Positions 9,426 through 16,387 of a stretch of DNA of 45,858 nt are shown here, one piece after another (position 1 is the first letter of the stretch; every line of letters begins with the position of its first letter). This DNA comes from an uncultured Acholeplasmatales bacterium (lineage in GTDB: Bacteria; Bacillota_I; Bacilli_A; Acholeplasmatales; Anaeroplasmataceae). The notes under the pieces are model-generated. The model saw only the letters and a list, made by a program, of their open reading frames with translations. It had not been told where the DNA came from and searched no databases. The stretch covers positions 1 through 45,858 of the forward strand of contig CALUQZ010000012.1 in the NCBI GenBank assembly GCA_944323055.1, written 5' to 3'. The position numbers were made by a program, and so were the translations under genes.

Positions 9426-10711
9426 GAACAAAAATCCGCTTAATAACAACAATATTAAGTTTATCTTTAGTGTGTATATGTGTAGTATTTGGCGTTTCTT
9501 TATCACTTAAAGCTGCTAGTAATATAGATATATCTGGTGGAGGTGGTGGTTTATCATTTACGCCAGAGATAAGTATTGATGATCAAAAAAACATACTAGA
9601 GGCTTCAGGTTTTCATGCAACAGGTGATAGGATTACTTTGCAAATGGAAGATGATTATACTTCTATTACTCAAGATGCCAATTTGGAAGCCAAAAATAAT
9701 GCCATAAATAATAAAATATTGAGTTTTGAATTATATAAAAAAATAGACTGTGATACCCAATTAGAAATATATGAATTACAAATAGTTTTGGACTTTTCTA
9801 AGTTTAATATAGTTAGATATGCTGGCGAATTTTTATTACACTATAATTATGTAGTTTTTTATACAAACGAGTCAAACTATCATATTAATATGTATAATTT
9901 TTATTCTGGTGAAAACTTAGGAGAATATATTTTAACATTGGGAAATGGTGGTTTTTCTATTAATATTGATACTAATAATATAACTTATACATATAAAATA
10001 ATTCTAAATAGTGTTAATTATGATGATGTTGATGATTTGTACTTACCTAATAATTGTTTTAATATAGAAGAAGTTATATCTATCAATGATCAAAATAATC
10101 AAACACCTAATGTTATTTATTTGGATTTTTCAAATACTAATATTATAGTTGAGAAAAATAGTGATGGGGAATTGGTTTTAAATGGAATAGCTTATGGTTC
10201 TGATATAGGCAGTTCAGCACCTCCAGAAGAAATCAGTCTATCTAATATTCCGCATTTTCATATAATAGGTTCTACTAATAGTCAATATGAAGCAGCTATG
10301 GTATTAGTAAAGGATTACATAACAAGTGGGCATGATAATTATGAAATGTCGATATATAGTAAAAATGGTGCTTATAGTTATTCTATATTAGCTAAATTAA
10401 GTTATTTAAATGGATTAGTTGTTGATGTTGTTGATGATACATATTATAGTGATAGTAATTTAAATGATACACAAAGAAAAGCTATTTTAGATATGTGTTA
10501 TTGGGTAGTAACTAATTTAGATAATATTAATATAGCTATTTATCATCAAAAAGTAAATGATGATATGTCATTTAATACTAGTGCTAGATATGAAGTAAAC
10601 TATGAGTTAGATTCAAATAAAGGGGCAGGTTGGTATAGAGCTTATTATACTAGTGATAATACATTAATAGGTTATTTTAATAGTAATAATTATCAAATAA
10701 GTTTTACTTAA
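9422..10711 (+). CDS. Large secreted protein of the SipW cluster, function unknown
   Basis: 429 residues with an N-terminal signal segment (hydrophobic core about 8-28, then SLKAASNIDISGGGGG, a processing region like that of the first gene of the cluster). The mature part is rich in Asn, Tyr, Asp and Ile, has no recognised domain and carries no C-terminal membrane helix or LPXTG-type sorting signal. The start overlaps the signal peptidase stop (ATGA), so the two are translationally coupled and this protein is probably a substrate of that enzyme. No terminator of its own follows; the terminator in the glnA leader may end the transcript. It could be a minor fibre subunit or anchor, but the sequence does not show this. 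Confidence 0.68.
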   Translation: MRTKIRLITTILSLSLVCICVVFGVSLSLKAASNIDISGGGGGLSFTPEISIDDQKNILEASGFHATGDRITLQMEDDYTSITQDANLEAKNNAINNKILSFELYKKIDCDTQLEIYELQIVLDFSKFNIVRYAGEFLLHYNYVVFYTNESNYHINMYNFYSGENLGEYILTLGNGGFSINIDTNNITYTYKIILNSVNYDDVDDLYLPNNCFNIEEVISINDQNNQTPNVIYLDFSNTNIIVEKNSDGELVLNGIAYGSDIGSSAPPEEISLSNIPHFHIIGSTNSQYEAAMVLVKDYITSGHDNYEMSIYSKNGAYSYSILAKLSYLNGLVVDVVDDTYYSDSNLNDTQRKAILDMCYWVVTNLDNINIAIYHQKVNDDMSFNTSARYEVNYELDSNKGAGWYRAYYTSDNTLIGYFNSNNYQISFT

Positions 10712-10727
10712 AAGTTTTAAAAAATAA

Positions 10728-10756
10728 TTGACATCAGTTTATTTGTTTGTTATTAT
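10728..10756 (+). promoter_or_regulatory. Promoter of glnA
   Basis: TTGACA (10728-10733), a 17-base spacer, then TATTAT (10751-10756). The predicted start of transcription (about 10763) is at the first leader hairpin, roughly 90 bases before the glnA start codon. Confidence 0.72.
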
Positions 10757-10762
10757 ATTTGC

Positions 10763-10827
10763 GAGCAAGGGAGCTCTATTAAATATCAATTATGCAAGGT
10801 TGCAAGTTCTTTTTTGCAACCTTTTTT
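10763..10827 (+). ncRNA. glnA leader: two hexaloop hairpins plus terminator (ANTAR-type antitermination candidate)
   Basis: Hairpin 1 is GAGC (10763-10766), hexaloop AAGGGA, GCTC (10773-10776). Hairpin 2 is TGC (10793-10795), hexaloop AAGGTT, GCA (10802-10804). Both loops have A at position 1 and G at position 4, the rule for RNA sites bound by ANTAR-domain antiterminators such as EutV and NasR. The second hairpin uses bases of the 5' arm of the terminator (10796-10805), so the two structures exclude each other. The second stem is only three pairs, which is weak. No ANTAR protein is encoded in the window. Confidence 0.55.
10796..10827 (+). terminator. Leader terminator (attenuator) upstream of glnA
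   Basis: AAGGTTGCAA (10796-10805) pairs with TTGCAACCTT (10814-10823) and is followed by T to 10827. It lies between the glnA promoter and its start codon, so transcription of glnA requires readthrough. It may also end transcripts from the upstream surface-protein operon. Confidence 0.8.
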
Positions 10828-10852
10828 AATTGTTAAAATTAAAGGAGATAAA

Positions 10853-12205
10853 ATGAAAAATTACACTAAAGAAGACATTAGAAAAATTTGTAAAGAAGAA
10901 GATGTACATTACATAAGAATGCAATTTACAGACATTATGGGCATTGTTAAGAATGTTGAAATTCCTATTACTAGACTTGAAGATGCTCTAGATAATAATG
11001 TTATGTTTGATGGTTCTTCAATTGAAGGTTTTGTTCGTATTTATGAAGCTGATATGTTCTTACATCCAGATTTAAATACTTTCTTAGTATTAAATTGGGA
11101 AGATAACTCATATGGCAAAGTAGCTAGATTTATTTGTGATGTTTATCGCCCTGGTAAAAATGGTAAACATGTACCATTTGAAGGTGACCCTAGAGGTATT
11201 TTAAAGAAGAATTTAGCAAGAATGAACACAGAAGGATTTAAAGCATTTAATGTTGGTTTAGAACCAGAATTCTTCTTATTTAAACTAGATGCCAATGGTA
11301 AACCTACTTTAGAATTTAATGACAATGGGGGTTATTTTGATCTTTCACCTATTGATTGTGCTGAAGATTGTAGACGTGATATTGTTGCTGAATTACAAAG
11401 AATCGGCTTTGTAATTGAAGCAGCTCATCATGAAGTTTCTATGTCACAACATGAAATTAATTTCCGTTTTGACAGTGCACTTGAGGCTTGTGATAATGTC
11501 CAAACATTTAAAATTGTTGTTAAAAATGTAGCTAAGAGACATGGTTTACACGCTACTTTTATGCCAAAACCTATTTATGGCATAAATGGTTCAGGTATGC
11601 ATTCTAATTGTTCTTTAGTGACTAATGATGGTAAAAATGCTTTTTATGATGAAAATACCGCTAATCAATTATCAGAAACTGCCAATAAATGGATTAATGG
11701 TATTTTAGATCATGCTAAAGGTTTCTGTTTAATTACTAATCCAACTGTTAATTCATATAAAAGAATAGTTCCTGGTTTTGAAGCCCCATGTTATATTTCA
11801 TGGTCTGACAGTAACCGTTCAACTATGATAAGAATACCAGCTGCTAGAGGGTTAAAAACGAGAACGGAAATTAGAAGTGTTGATGTAACGGCTAATCCAT
11901 ATTTAGCTATGTCTGCTATTTTAGCTGCTGGTTTAGATGGTATTAAAGGTAATTGTAAAGAATATAAACCTGTTTATGATAACTTATTTGCTATGAATGA
12001 TTCCCAAAGAGAAAAAATAGGTGTTTATAGCTTACCTGCTGATTTAAATGAAGCTATAAAAGAATTTTTAAAGGATGATGTCATCATGAAAGCAATGGGT
12101 AGTCATGTTTGTGAAAAATTAGTTCAAGCTAAAAAAATTGAATGGGATAATTATCGCCGGCAAGTAACAGCTTGGGAAATTGAAAACTATATTATGAGAT
12201 ATTAA
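10853..12205 (+). CDS. glnA: Glutamine synthetase type I
   Basis: Makes glutamine from glutamate, ammonia and ATP in the cytoplasm. The 450-residue length fits the GSI-alpha form of Bacillota. Visible landmarks are FDGSSIEGF (about 55-63), EPEFFLF (about 135-141) and the metal/nucleotide region [16 protein letters not shown]. The adenylylation tyrosine segment of the GSI-beta form was not recognised. The start ATG 10853 has AAAGGAGA at the right distance; an upstream extension of the frame to 10814 falls within the leader terminator and is not used. The leader suggests control by antitermination according to nitrogen supply. It is monocistronic, ending in a strong terminator. Confidence 0.96.
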   Translation: MKNYTKEDIRKICKEEDVHYIRMQFTDIMGIVKNVEIPITRLEDALDNNVMFDGSSIEGFVRIYEADMFLHPDLNTFLVLNWEDNSYGKVARFICDVYRPGKNGKHVPFEGDPRGILKKNLARMNTEGFKAFNVGLEPEFFLFKLDANGKPTLEFNDNGGYFDLSPIDCAEDCRRDIVAELQRIGFVIEAAHHEVSMSQHEINFRFDSALEACDNVQTFKIVVKNVAKRHGLHATFMPKPIYGINGSGMHSNCSLVTNDGKNAFYDENTANQLSETANKWINGILDHAKGFCLITNPTVNSYKRIVPGFEAPCYISWSDSNRSTMIRIPAARGLKTRTEIRSVDVTANPYLAMSAILAAGLDGIKGNCKEYKPVYDNLFAMNDSQREKIGVYSLPADLNEAIKEFLKDDVIMKAMGSHVCEKLVQAKKIEWDNYRRQVTAWEIENYIMRY

Positions 12206-12218
12206 TAAATATATAATT

Positions 12219-12268
12219 AAGGTCTTGTTTTACTAGAAATAATGTTTTCTAGAAACAAGACCTTTTAA
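12219..12268 (+). terminator. Terminator after glnA
   Basis: A long hairpin: AAGGTCTTGTTT (12219-12230) pairs with AAACAAGACCTT (12253-12264), and inside it CTAGAAA pairs with TTTCTAG around a six-base loop, with a two-base bulge (TA). A short T run follows. Confidence 0.8.
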
Positions 12269-12334
12269 TTTATAAAGATATTAAAATTACTAAAAAAGTT
12301 GTAAATACAATAAAATTAGTAAATTCTTATTAAA

Positions 12335-12365
12335 CTTATTTAAAGCACCATCAATAACATTAAAT
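12335..12365. repeat. Direct repeat, left copy (31 bp) bracketing the AbiE island
   Basis: An exact 31-base copy of 13604-13634, beginning CTTATTTAAAGCACC. Similarity continues on the left (TAAATTCTTATT at 12320-12331 and 13598-13609) if an eight-base difference is allowed. The DNA between the copies is visibly richer in GC than anything else in the window. Confidence 0.85.
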
Positions 12366-12500
12366 AGAAGATAAAAGGCACTGCGTTAGCTCACGGACCT
12401 CCGGCGGAAAGACAGCATACGTTTTATAGATATGTACCGTGGGAAAACTTATCGTTTTGTATTTACCACAGACTTTGCAGTAATGCTTATGCTTTTTCAC
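12366..12500 (-). pseudogene. Decayed small zinc-ribbon protein
   Basis: A minus-strand frame starting with GTG at 12500 reads VKKHKHYCKVCGKYK, similar to a family of small gut-Clostridia proteins that begin with HYCxVCGxYxANEKFS (recalled from memory). After this the family sequence continues only by switching frame (NDKFS) and back (HIYKTYAVF), where cysteines expected in the second knuckle appear as tyrosines. It therefore looks like a broken copy. It overlaps the end of the AbiEii relic and runs out at the direct repeat. Low confidence as a defined gene; useful as evidence that the island is decaying. Confidence 0.4.
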
Positions 12501-12900
12501 ACCTTGACCTTACAGCTGTCATACAGATTGTGAACTGCCGCCATAATGGTATCCCAGCTTAAATTTGATGCATAGGAAAACTTCTTTTGGTATGCTGTCC
12601 ATAGGTTCTGCATGACCGGACTATTTTTTACTTCATCAAAGATTTGGGTGGCTTCTGCAAGGTGACGTTAGTTCCCTTGATAGTCACATCTAGGTCCATT
12701 GTAGAGCGAGCATCTAGACCCACCATCGCTGCTACCAGCATACCGCCTTTGAGAATGAATTTATCTCGATATGCCGAGAGGGAGATGCGCTCTAGGAACC
12801 GCTCCATCATGTGCTCCCGCATTAGAATCTGCGCGTCTGCTGCGTTTTTCCTGGATAGGTTGCGAATCAAATCTTTCAACTGCCTTGCTGTTTTTATCAT
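12497..12900 (-). pseudogene. abiEii: AbiEii/AbiGii-type nucleotidyltransferase toxin, internally deleted
   Basis: The start (ATG 12900, overlapping the antitoxin stop by four bases) reads a normal AbiEii N-terminus including FILKGGMLV and TMDLDVTIKG, the nucleotidyltransferase motifs. At about 12665 the sequence jumps: in a different frame it continues as AEATQIFDEVKNSPVMQNLW and YQKKFSYASNLSW to a TGA at 12497-12499, which resembles the C-terminus of the same family. About 165 residues of the roughly 290 expected are missing and the junction is out of frame, so the intact-looking frame makes only 90 residues. The toxin should be inactive. Codon use (CTG, GCG, CGC) differs strongly from neighbouring genes. 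Confidence 0.75.
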
Positions 12901-13490
12901 AAGAGCACCTCCAAATATTGTCGTAAAATCTTTTCGACCCGGAACAATTTTGCATAGTACATCAGTGTTCGAAGATTCTTATCCTTCCGTCTAGCATACG
13001 CTTTCAATGCACCCTGGAAGGTCTGTATCTCAATGTGGTTCCGACTACGGAGAAGGTCGCAAATCGTTCGTTCCATATCGTAGACTAATACATCATGGCC
13101 GAAAGGCGTCTGCATTGTAATCAGGCCAACCTCATGTAGCTCCGCTTTGATCGTAAAGACCTGTGTACCTTCCTCCTTCAGTTTGGTTGGGTTATAACCG
13201 GTTTTGACCGTGACTGTATATTGCAGGGGTTCTCGGTCTGTCAGATTATGGAAGAACAACGCCGTGTCATGGGAAAAGACAACCTGAGAAAAACGAAGGT
13301 GCAGCAAATACATTGCATCCAACCAGGTATCTTTAGAGAGATACATTCCATGCGCCACGCGCTCCAAACCCCTTGACCGCACATAATTATAAAAAACAGG
13401 TTTTGAAATTCCGGCAGACACCGCCTGCTCGGTGCGCAGCAACCCATCCTGGGTTTTTAGCAGATGGTCAAGCTGTTCAAATTGGCTCAT
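12897..13490 (-). CDS. abiEi: AbiEi-type antitoxin / transcriptional regulator
   Basis: A 197-residue AbiEi-family protein of type IV toxin-antitoxin systems (AbiE), which give abortive phage resistance. The N-terminus is a winged-helix-type domain (LLKTQDGLLRTEQAVSAG, then RGLERVAHGMYL), followed by the family's C-terminal domain (VYDMERTICDLLRSRN). The frame looks complete and undamaged. GGAAGTGAG precedes ATG 13490. It lies upstream of, and overlaps, the damaged toxin gene. AbiEi proteins repress their own promoter; a matching inverted repeat is present upstream. GC-rich codon choice marks it as transferred DNA. Confidence 0.88.
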   Translation of the reverse strand: MSQFEQLDHLLKTQDGLLRTEQAVSAGISKPVFYNYVRSRGLERVAHGMYLSKDTWLDAMYLLHLRFSQVVFSHDTALFFHNLTDREPLQYTVTVKTGYNPTKLKEEGTQVFTIKAELHEVGLITMQTPFGHDVLVYDMERTICDLLRSRNHIEIQTFQGALKAYARRKDKNLRTLMYYAKLFRVEKILRQYLEVLL

Positions 13491-13509
13491 GGTCTCACTT
13501 CCTTTTGTA

Positions 13510-13531
13510 CTAATATTATAATCGATATTAG
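13510..13531 (-). promoter_or_regulatory. Inverted-repeat operator over the abiE promoter
   Basis: CTAATAT (13510-13516) and ATATTAG (13525-13531) form an inverted repeat, and a minus-strand TATAAT (13520-13515) lies within it, about 25 bases upstream of the antitoxin start. Its position fits autorepression by AbiEi (inference); the -35 is weak. Confidence 0.5.
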
Positions 13532-13603
13532 TTCAAAAGTAAAATCAAACCAGTAGATAAATAAGAAATTACCGTAGACTACCCCATCTCTTTATACTAA
13601 ATT

Positions 13604-13634
13604 CTTATTTAAAGCACCATCAATAACATTAAAT
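13604..13634. repeat. Direct repeat, right copy (31 bp) bracketing the AbiE island
   Basis: Identical over 31 bases to 12335-12365. Together the copies frame about 1.24 kb of foreign DNA, consistent with att-like ends or a target duplication produced when the island arrived. No integrase lies between them. Confidence 0.85.
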
Positions 13635-13773
13635 TGTATATCTAAGGACTATAAAATGGCCTTTTCTTTACTATAAAGAGATTAGGAATGATAAAAAACT
13701 TCATAGTCTTTTTTTTGTTATTGATAATTAATTTTATAAATTAAGCTTCTATCTTTTTATTAGTTTAATAAAA

Positions 13774-13782
13774 TGCTATAAT
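13774..13782 (+). promoter_or_regulatory. Extended -10 promoter of the lipoprotein gene
   Basis: TGCTATAAT, a perfect extended -10, lies about 25 bases before the start of the lipoprotein gene. No clear -35 is present. Confidence 0.55.
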
Positions 13783-13804
13783 TTACTAGAAATGAGTGAT
13801 TATT

Positions 13805-14896
13805 GTGTTGAAACAAATAGCATTGTTAAGTTTATTATTTTTAGTATTTCTTACGGCTTGTTCTCATGAAAAAGTAGAAGTTACTTTTATGGTAAATGAT
13901 GAGATTTATAAGCAAGTTGAAGTTATTAAAGGTAAAACTGTTAGCGAACCAGAAAGATTAACAGATGGTATTTGGCAAGATTTTAGTTATTGGTCAACAA
14001 CTTTAGATGGTGAAAAATTTGATTTTAATACCCCTATTGATAGTAACCTAACTTTATATGCTATATTTACTAATTTAGAAGGAGACCCTTATCAAAATAT
14101 TAGTAAAGAAGAGTTTTACGAAGATTATGAGGCAGCCTCATCATATACAGATGCTTATTGGAGGACTAAACATGGATTTATGTCAGGTCAATTAGAAATG
14201 CCTGAACAAGAACCTAATATAGCTTTACGTAAAGAAGAAGATGGTTTGTTTTTGCGTAATACTGATACTCATTACACAGATTTAAATAATGCTTGGGAAA
14301 TTTATGATGTTAATGGTACTTTAGTAACAACAATTTATAGAGGGGCAGCTTATATAGGTTTAGAAGAAGTAGCGGCATATTTATTTGCTTTTGGGGATGT
14401 GCCAGCTAATTATGTAGAAGATAAAAATATGGACCCTCATGACTCTATTTGGGGTGAATATTTAAGATTAAATAACACCTATTTTAGTGGTGATACTTCA
14501 AGATATCCGTATGAACCAGAATTGCCAGATATTACAGGTATTCGCAATGGTAATTTACGTTATTATGAAATTGATTTTGGAACTACAGGTACTGATTGTG
14601 ATCCGTCATATCCTAGTGTTATATATAATGATGGTGATAAGATAACTCGTGGGGCAGCTAGACTTTGTTACACTAGATATTATAAAGACGGAACTTTTAT
14701 TACTGATGTTAATGAAAGATATGTGTTTTATACTTATAATCATTATAATGATTTTCAAGAATATTTAAATTATTATGGTGGTTGGGGTGAAATGTTTGGT
14801 AATATTACAGGTGGTGGAGAAATATCAAGCAAAGTTGATTATAATCCTACTCCTTATGTAGAAACTAAAATGGTAAGTTTTAGTACATTAAATTGA
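13805..14896 (+). CDS. Lipoprotein with Listeria-Bacteroides (InlB B-type) repeat
   Basis: About 363 residues. A lipoprotein signal (LSLLFLVFLTAC, lipobox LTAC) is followed by one repeat unit of the Flg_new/InlB B-repeat type at about 27-88 (VTFMVNDEIYKQVEV ... WSTTLDGEKFDF ... LTLYAIF). The remaining 270 residues, rich in aromatic and acidic residues, were not recognised; a ribonuclease/barnase-like or adhesin role cannot be argued from what is visible. GTG 13805 is used as start; TTG 13808 is equally possible, and an in-frame GTG at 13796 lacks a ribosome site. It begins a group of genes on the plus strand after the foreign island. Confidence 0.75.
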   Translation: MLKQIALLSLLFLVFLTACSHEKVEVTFMVNDEIYKQVEVIKGKTVSEPERLTDGIWQDFSYWSTTLDGEKFDFNTPIDSNLTLYAIFTNLEGDPYQNISKEEFYEDYEAASSYTDAYWRTKHGFMSGQLEMPEQEPNIALRKEEDGLFLRNTDTHYTDLNNAWEIYDVNGTLVTTIYRGAAYIGLEEVAAYLFAFGDVPANYVEDKNMDPHDSIWGEYLRLNNTYFSGDTSRYPYEPELPDITGIRNGNLRYYEIDFGTTGTDCDPSYPSVIYNDGDKITRGAARLCYTRYYKDGTFITDVNERYVFYTYNHYNDFQEYLNYYGGWGEMFGNITGGGEISSKVDYNPTPYVETKMVSFSTLN

Positions 14897-14907
14897 AAGG
14901 AAATAAT

Positions 14908-15084
14908 ATGATAGAAGATCCTAACATTTTATTATCATATATCAATACTAAATTAAGGGATGAATATGATTCATTAGTAGATTTAACAGAGTCATTAAAT
15001 TTAGATATTGATTTAATAAATAAAAAATTAAATAGTATTAATTATTATTATGATGCTTTAGAAAATAGGTTTATTAGGAGGTAA
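14908..15084 (+). CDS. DUF4250 family small protein
   Basis: A 58-residue protein (MIEDPNILLSYINTKLRDEY...) that matches the pattern of DUF4250: a DPxxLLSxxNTKLRD start and a YYYDALENRFI end. Function unknown for the family. ATG 14908 with AAAGGAAA upstream is preferred over the in-frame start at 14893. The ribosome site of the next gene (AGGAGG) lies in its last codons. Confidence 0.82.
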   Translation: MIEDPNILLSYINTKLRDEYDSLVDLTESLNLDIDLINKKLNSINYYYDALENRFIRR

Positions 15085-15089
15085 GAAAT

Positions 15090-15539
15090 ATGGCAGATTT
15101 AAAAGCATTTACAATGGGAGCTAATGTTGTAACATCTTATAAAAATAAAAAGTTTTGTGCAATGACTTGTGCGTGGGCAATGATGTGTGATTACGATAAA
15201 TTAATGATGTTATTAGGTAATCAATCTGATACAGGAAGACAAATTAAAAAAGGTGATATTATAGGTGTTTCAGCCCTTAGTAAAGGACAAGCGACTATTG
15301 CTAAACATTTTGGGGATAATCATAGTTTATCTTTTCCTAAATTTAATCAACATTATTTAGAAAAGAAAGGCGATACTTATGTTGTTAAGGGAGCTAAAAC
15401 AAAGATGATATGTGAAGTTTTAGATGTATTGCATTTACCTGGTATTGAAAAAGATAATTTATTATATTTACAGGTGATTAAAGCTGATGTTGATGAAAAA
15501 AAGGAATTTTTAGATGCTAAGGATTTAAGTGAGGAATAG
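15090..15539 (+). CDS. Flavin reductase-like (FMN-binding split barrel) protein
   Basis: 149 residues. The region AMTCAWAMMCDYDKLMMLLG and the following GVSALSKGQ, HFGDNHS and LPGIEKDNLLYLQVI fit the flavin reductase/split-barrel family, which binds FMN and often acts as an NAD(P)H:flavin oxidoreductase partner. The substrate cannot be told. It starts five bases after the DUF4250 gene and ends just before the PHP gene, so the three are probably cotranscribed. Confidence 0.7.
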   Translation: MADLKAFTMGANVVTSYKNKKFCAMTCAWAMMCDYDKLMMLLGNQSDTGRQIKKGDIIGVSALSKGQATIAKHFGDNHSLSFPKFNQHYLEKKGDTYVVKGAKTKMICEVLDVLHLPGIEKDNLLYLQVIKADVDEKKEFLDAKDLSEE

Positions 15540-15540
15540 G

Positions 15541-16365
15541 ATGTTAAAAGCTAATTATCATACACATACAAAATTATGTAATCATGCAGTAGGAATGCCA
15601 GAAGATTACGTGTTAAAAGCTATTGAATTAGGGTTTAAAGAATTAGGTATGTCTTGTCATGCCCCAGTCCCTAGAGATTTTATGTCAGAAGAAGAATATA
15701 TTAATAATTGGCTACAAAGAAATATGACACTTGAGGAATATTATACTATTTATTTACCAGCTTTAGATGAAGTTATAGCTAAATATGGTAAACAAATAAA
15801 AATATATAAAGGTCTAGAAACTGAATATATTCCAGGTCATGAAGAATATTATATAGGCCTTTTGGCTAATTTAGATTATTTAAATTTAGGAATTCATTAT
15901 TTTTTATCTGACGGTATTGAAAAAAACAGCTATGATGATGTCGATTATAAAACAATTTATGATTATGCTAATGTCGCAGTTATGGCTATGAAGACGGGTT
16001 TATTTAAATGCTTAGTACATCCTGATCTTTTTTATTTCAATTATAAAGATGAAAATGGCAAACAAACATTTGATAAACATTGTAAAGCTGTTACAAATTT
16101 AATATGTAAGACGGCTAGTGATTTAGGAGTGTATTTAGAAGTTAATGCCAATGGTTTAGCTAATTCTAAAAAATATGGATTTAAAGATGAGTGGTTATAT
16201 CCTAGAAAAGAATTTTGGAAAATAGCTAAAACTTATCCTAATTTAAAGATTATTATTGGAGCTGATGCTCACGATATGGCTAAATTATATTCAGAGGATG
16301 TTAAAAAAGTTGAACAATTTTGTGCTGATTTAGGTCTTAAAGTTTTAGATTTTATGGAAATATAA
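15541..16365 (+). CDS. Histidinol-phosphatase-type PHP domain phosphoesterase
   Basis: 275 residues. NYHTHTKLCNHA at the N-terminus is the first metal-binding motif of the PHP superfamily; further ligands are in GLETEY, LVHPDLF and GADAHDM near the C-terminus. The overall pattern is that of HisK-type histidinol-phosphatase, but no other histidine biosynthesis gene is nearby, so the true substrate is open. ATG 15541 is preferred, with AGGAATAGG just upstream; a GTG at 15529 is the alternative. Confidence 0.78.
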   Translation: MLKANYHTHTKLCNHAVGMPEDYVLKAIELGFKELGMSCHAPVPRDFMSEEEYINNWLQRNMTLEEYYTIYLPALDEVIAKYGKQIKIYKGLETEYIPGHEEYYIGLLANLDYLNLGIHYFLSDGIEKNSYDDVDYKTIYDYANVAVMAMKTGLFKCLVHPDLFYFNYKDENGKQTFDKHCKAVTNLICKTASDLGVYLEVNANGLANSKKYGFKDEWLYPRKEFWKIAKTYPNLKIIIGADAHDMAKLYSEDVKKVEQFCADLGLKVLDFMEI

Positions 16366-16387
16366 ATCTATAAGGAGGTGGTTCCTT

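Noticed and set aside
12644-12994. A 116-codon plus-strand frame in the AbiE island
   Set aside because: It is antisense to the AbiEii/AbiEi coding sequence and its translation has no family pattern; the minus-strand reading explains the DNA.
13644-13712. AAGGACTAT ... ATAGTCTT followed by eight T, as a terminator
   Set aside because: The arms are about 50 bases apart with one bulge; it could be the remains of a terminator, but the loop is too long for a confident call.
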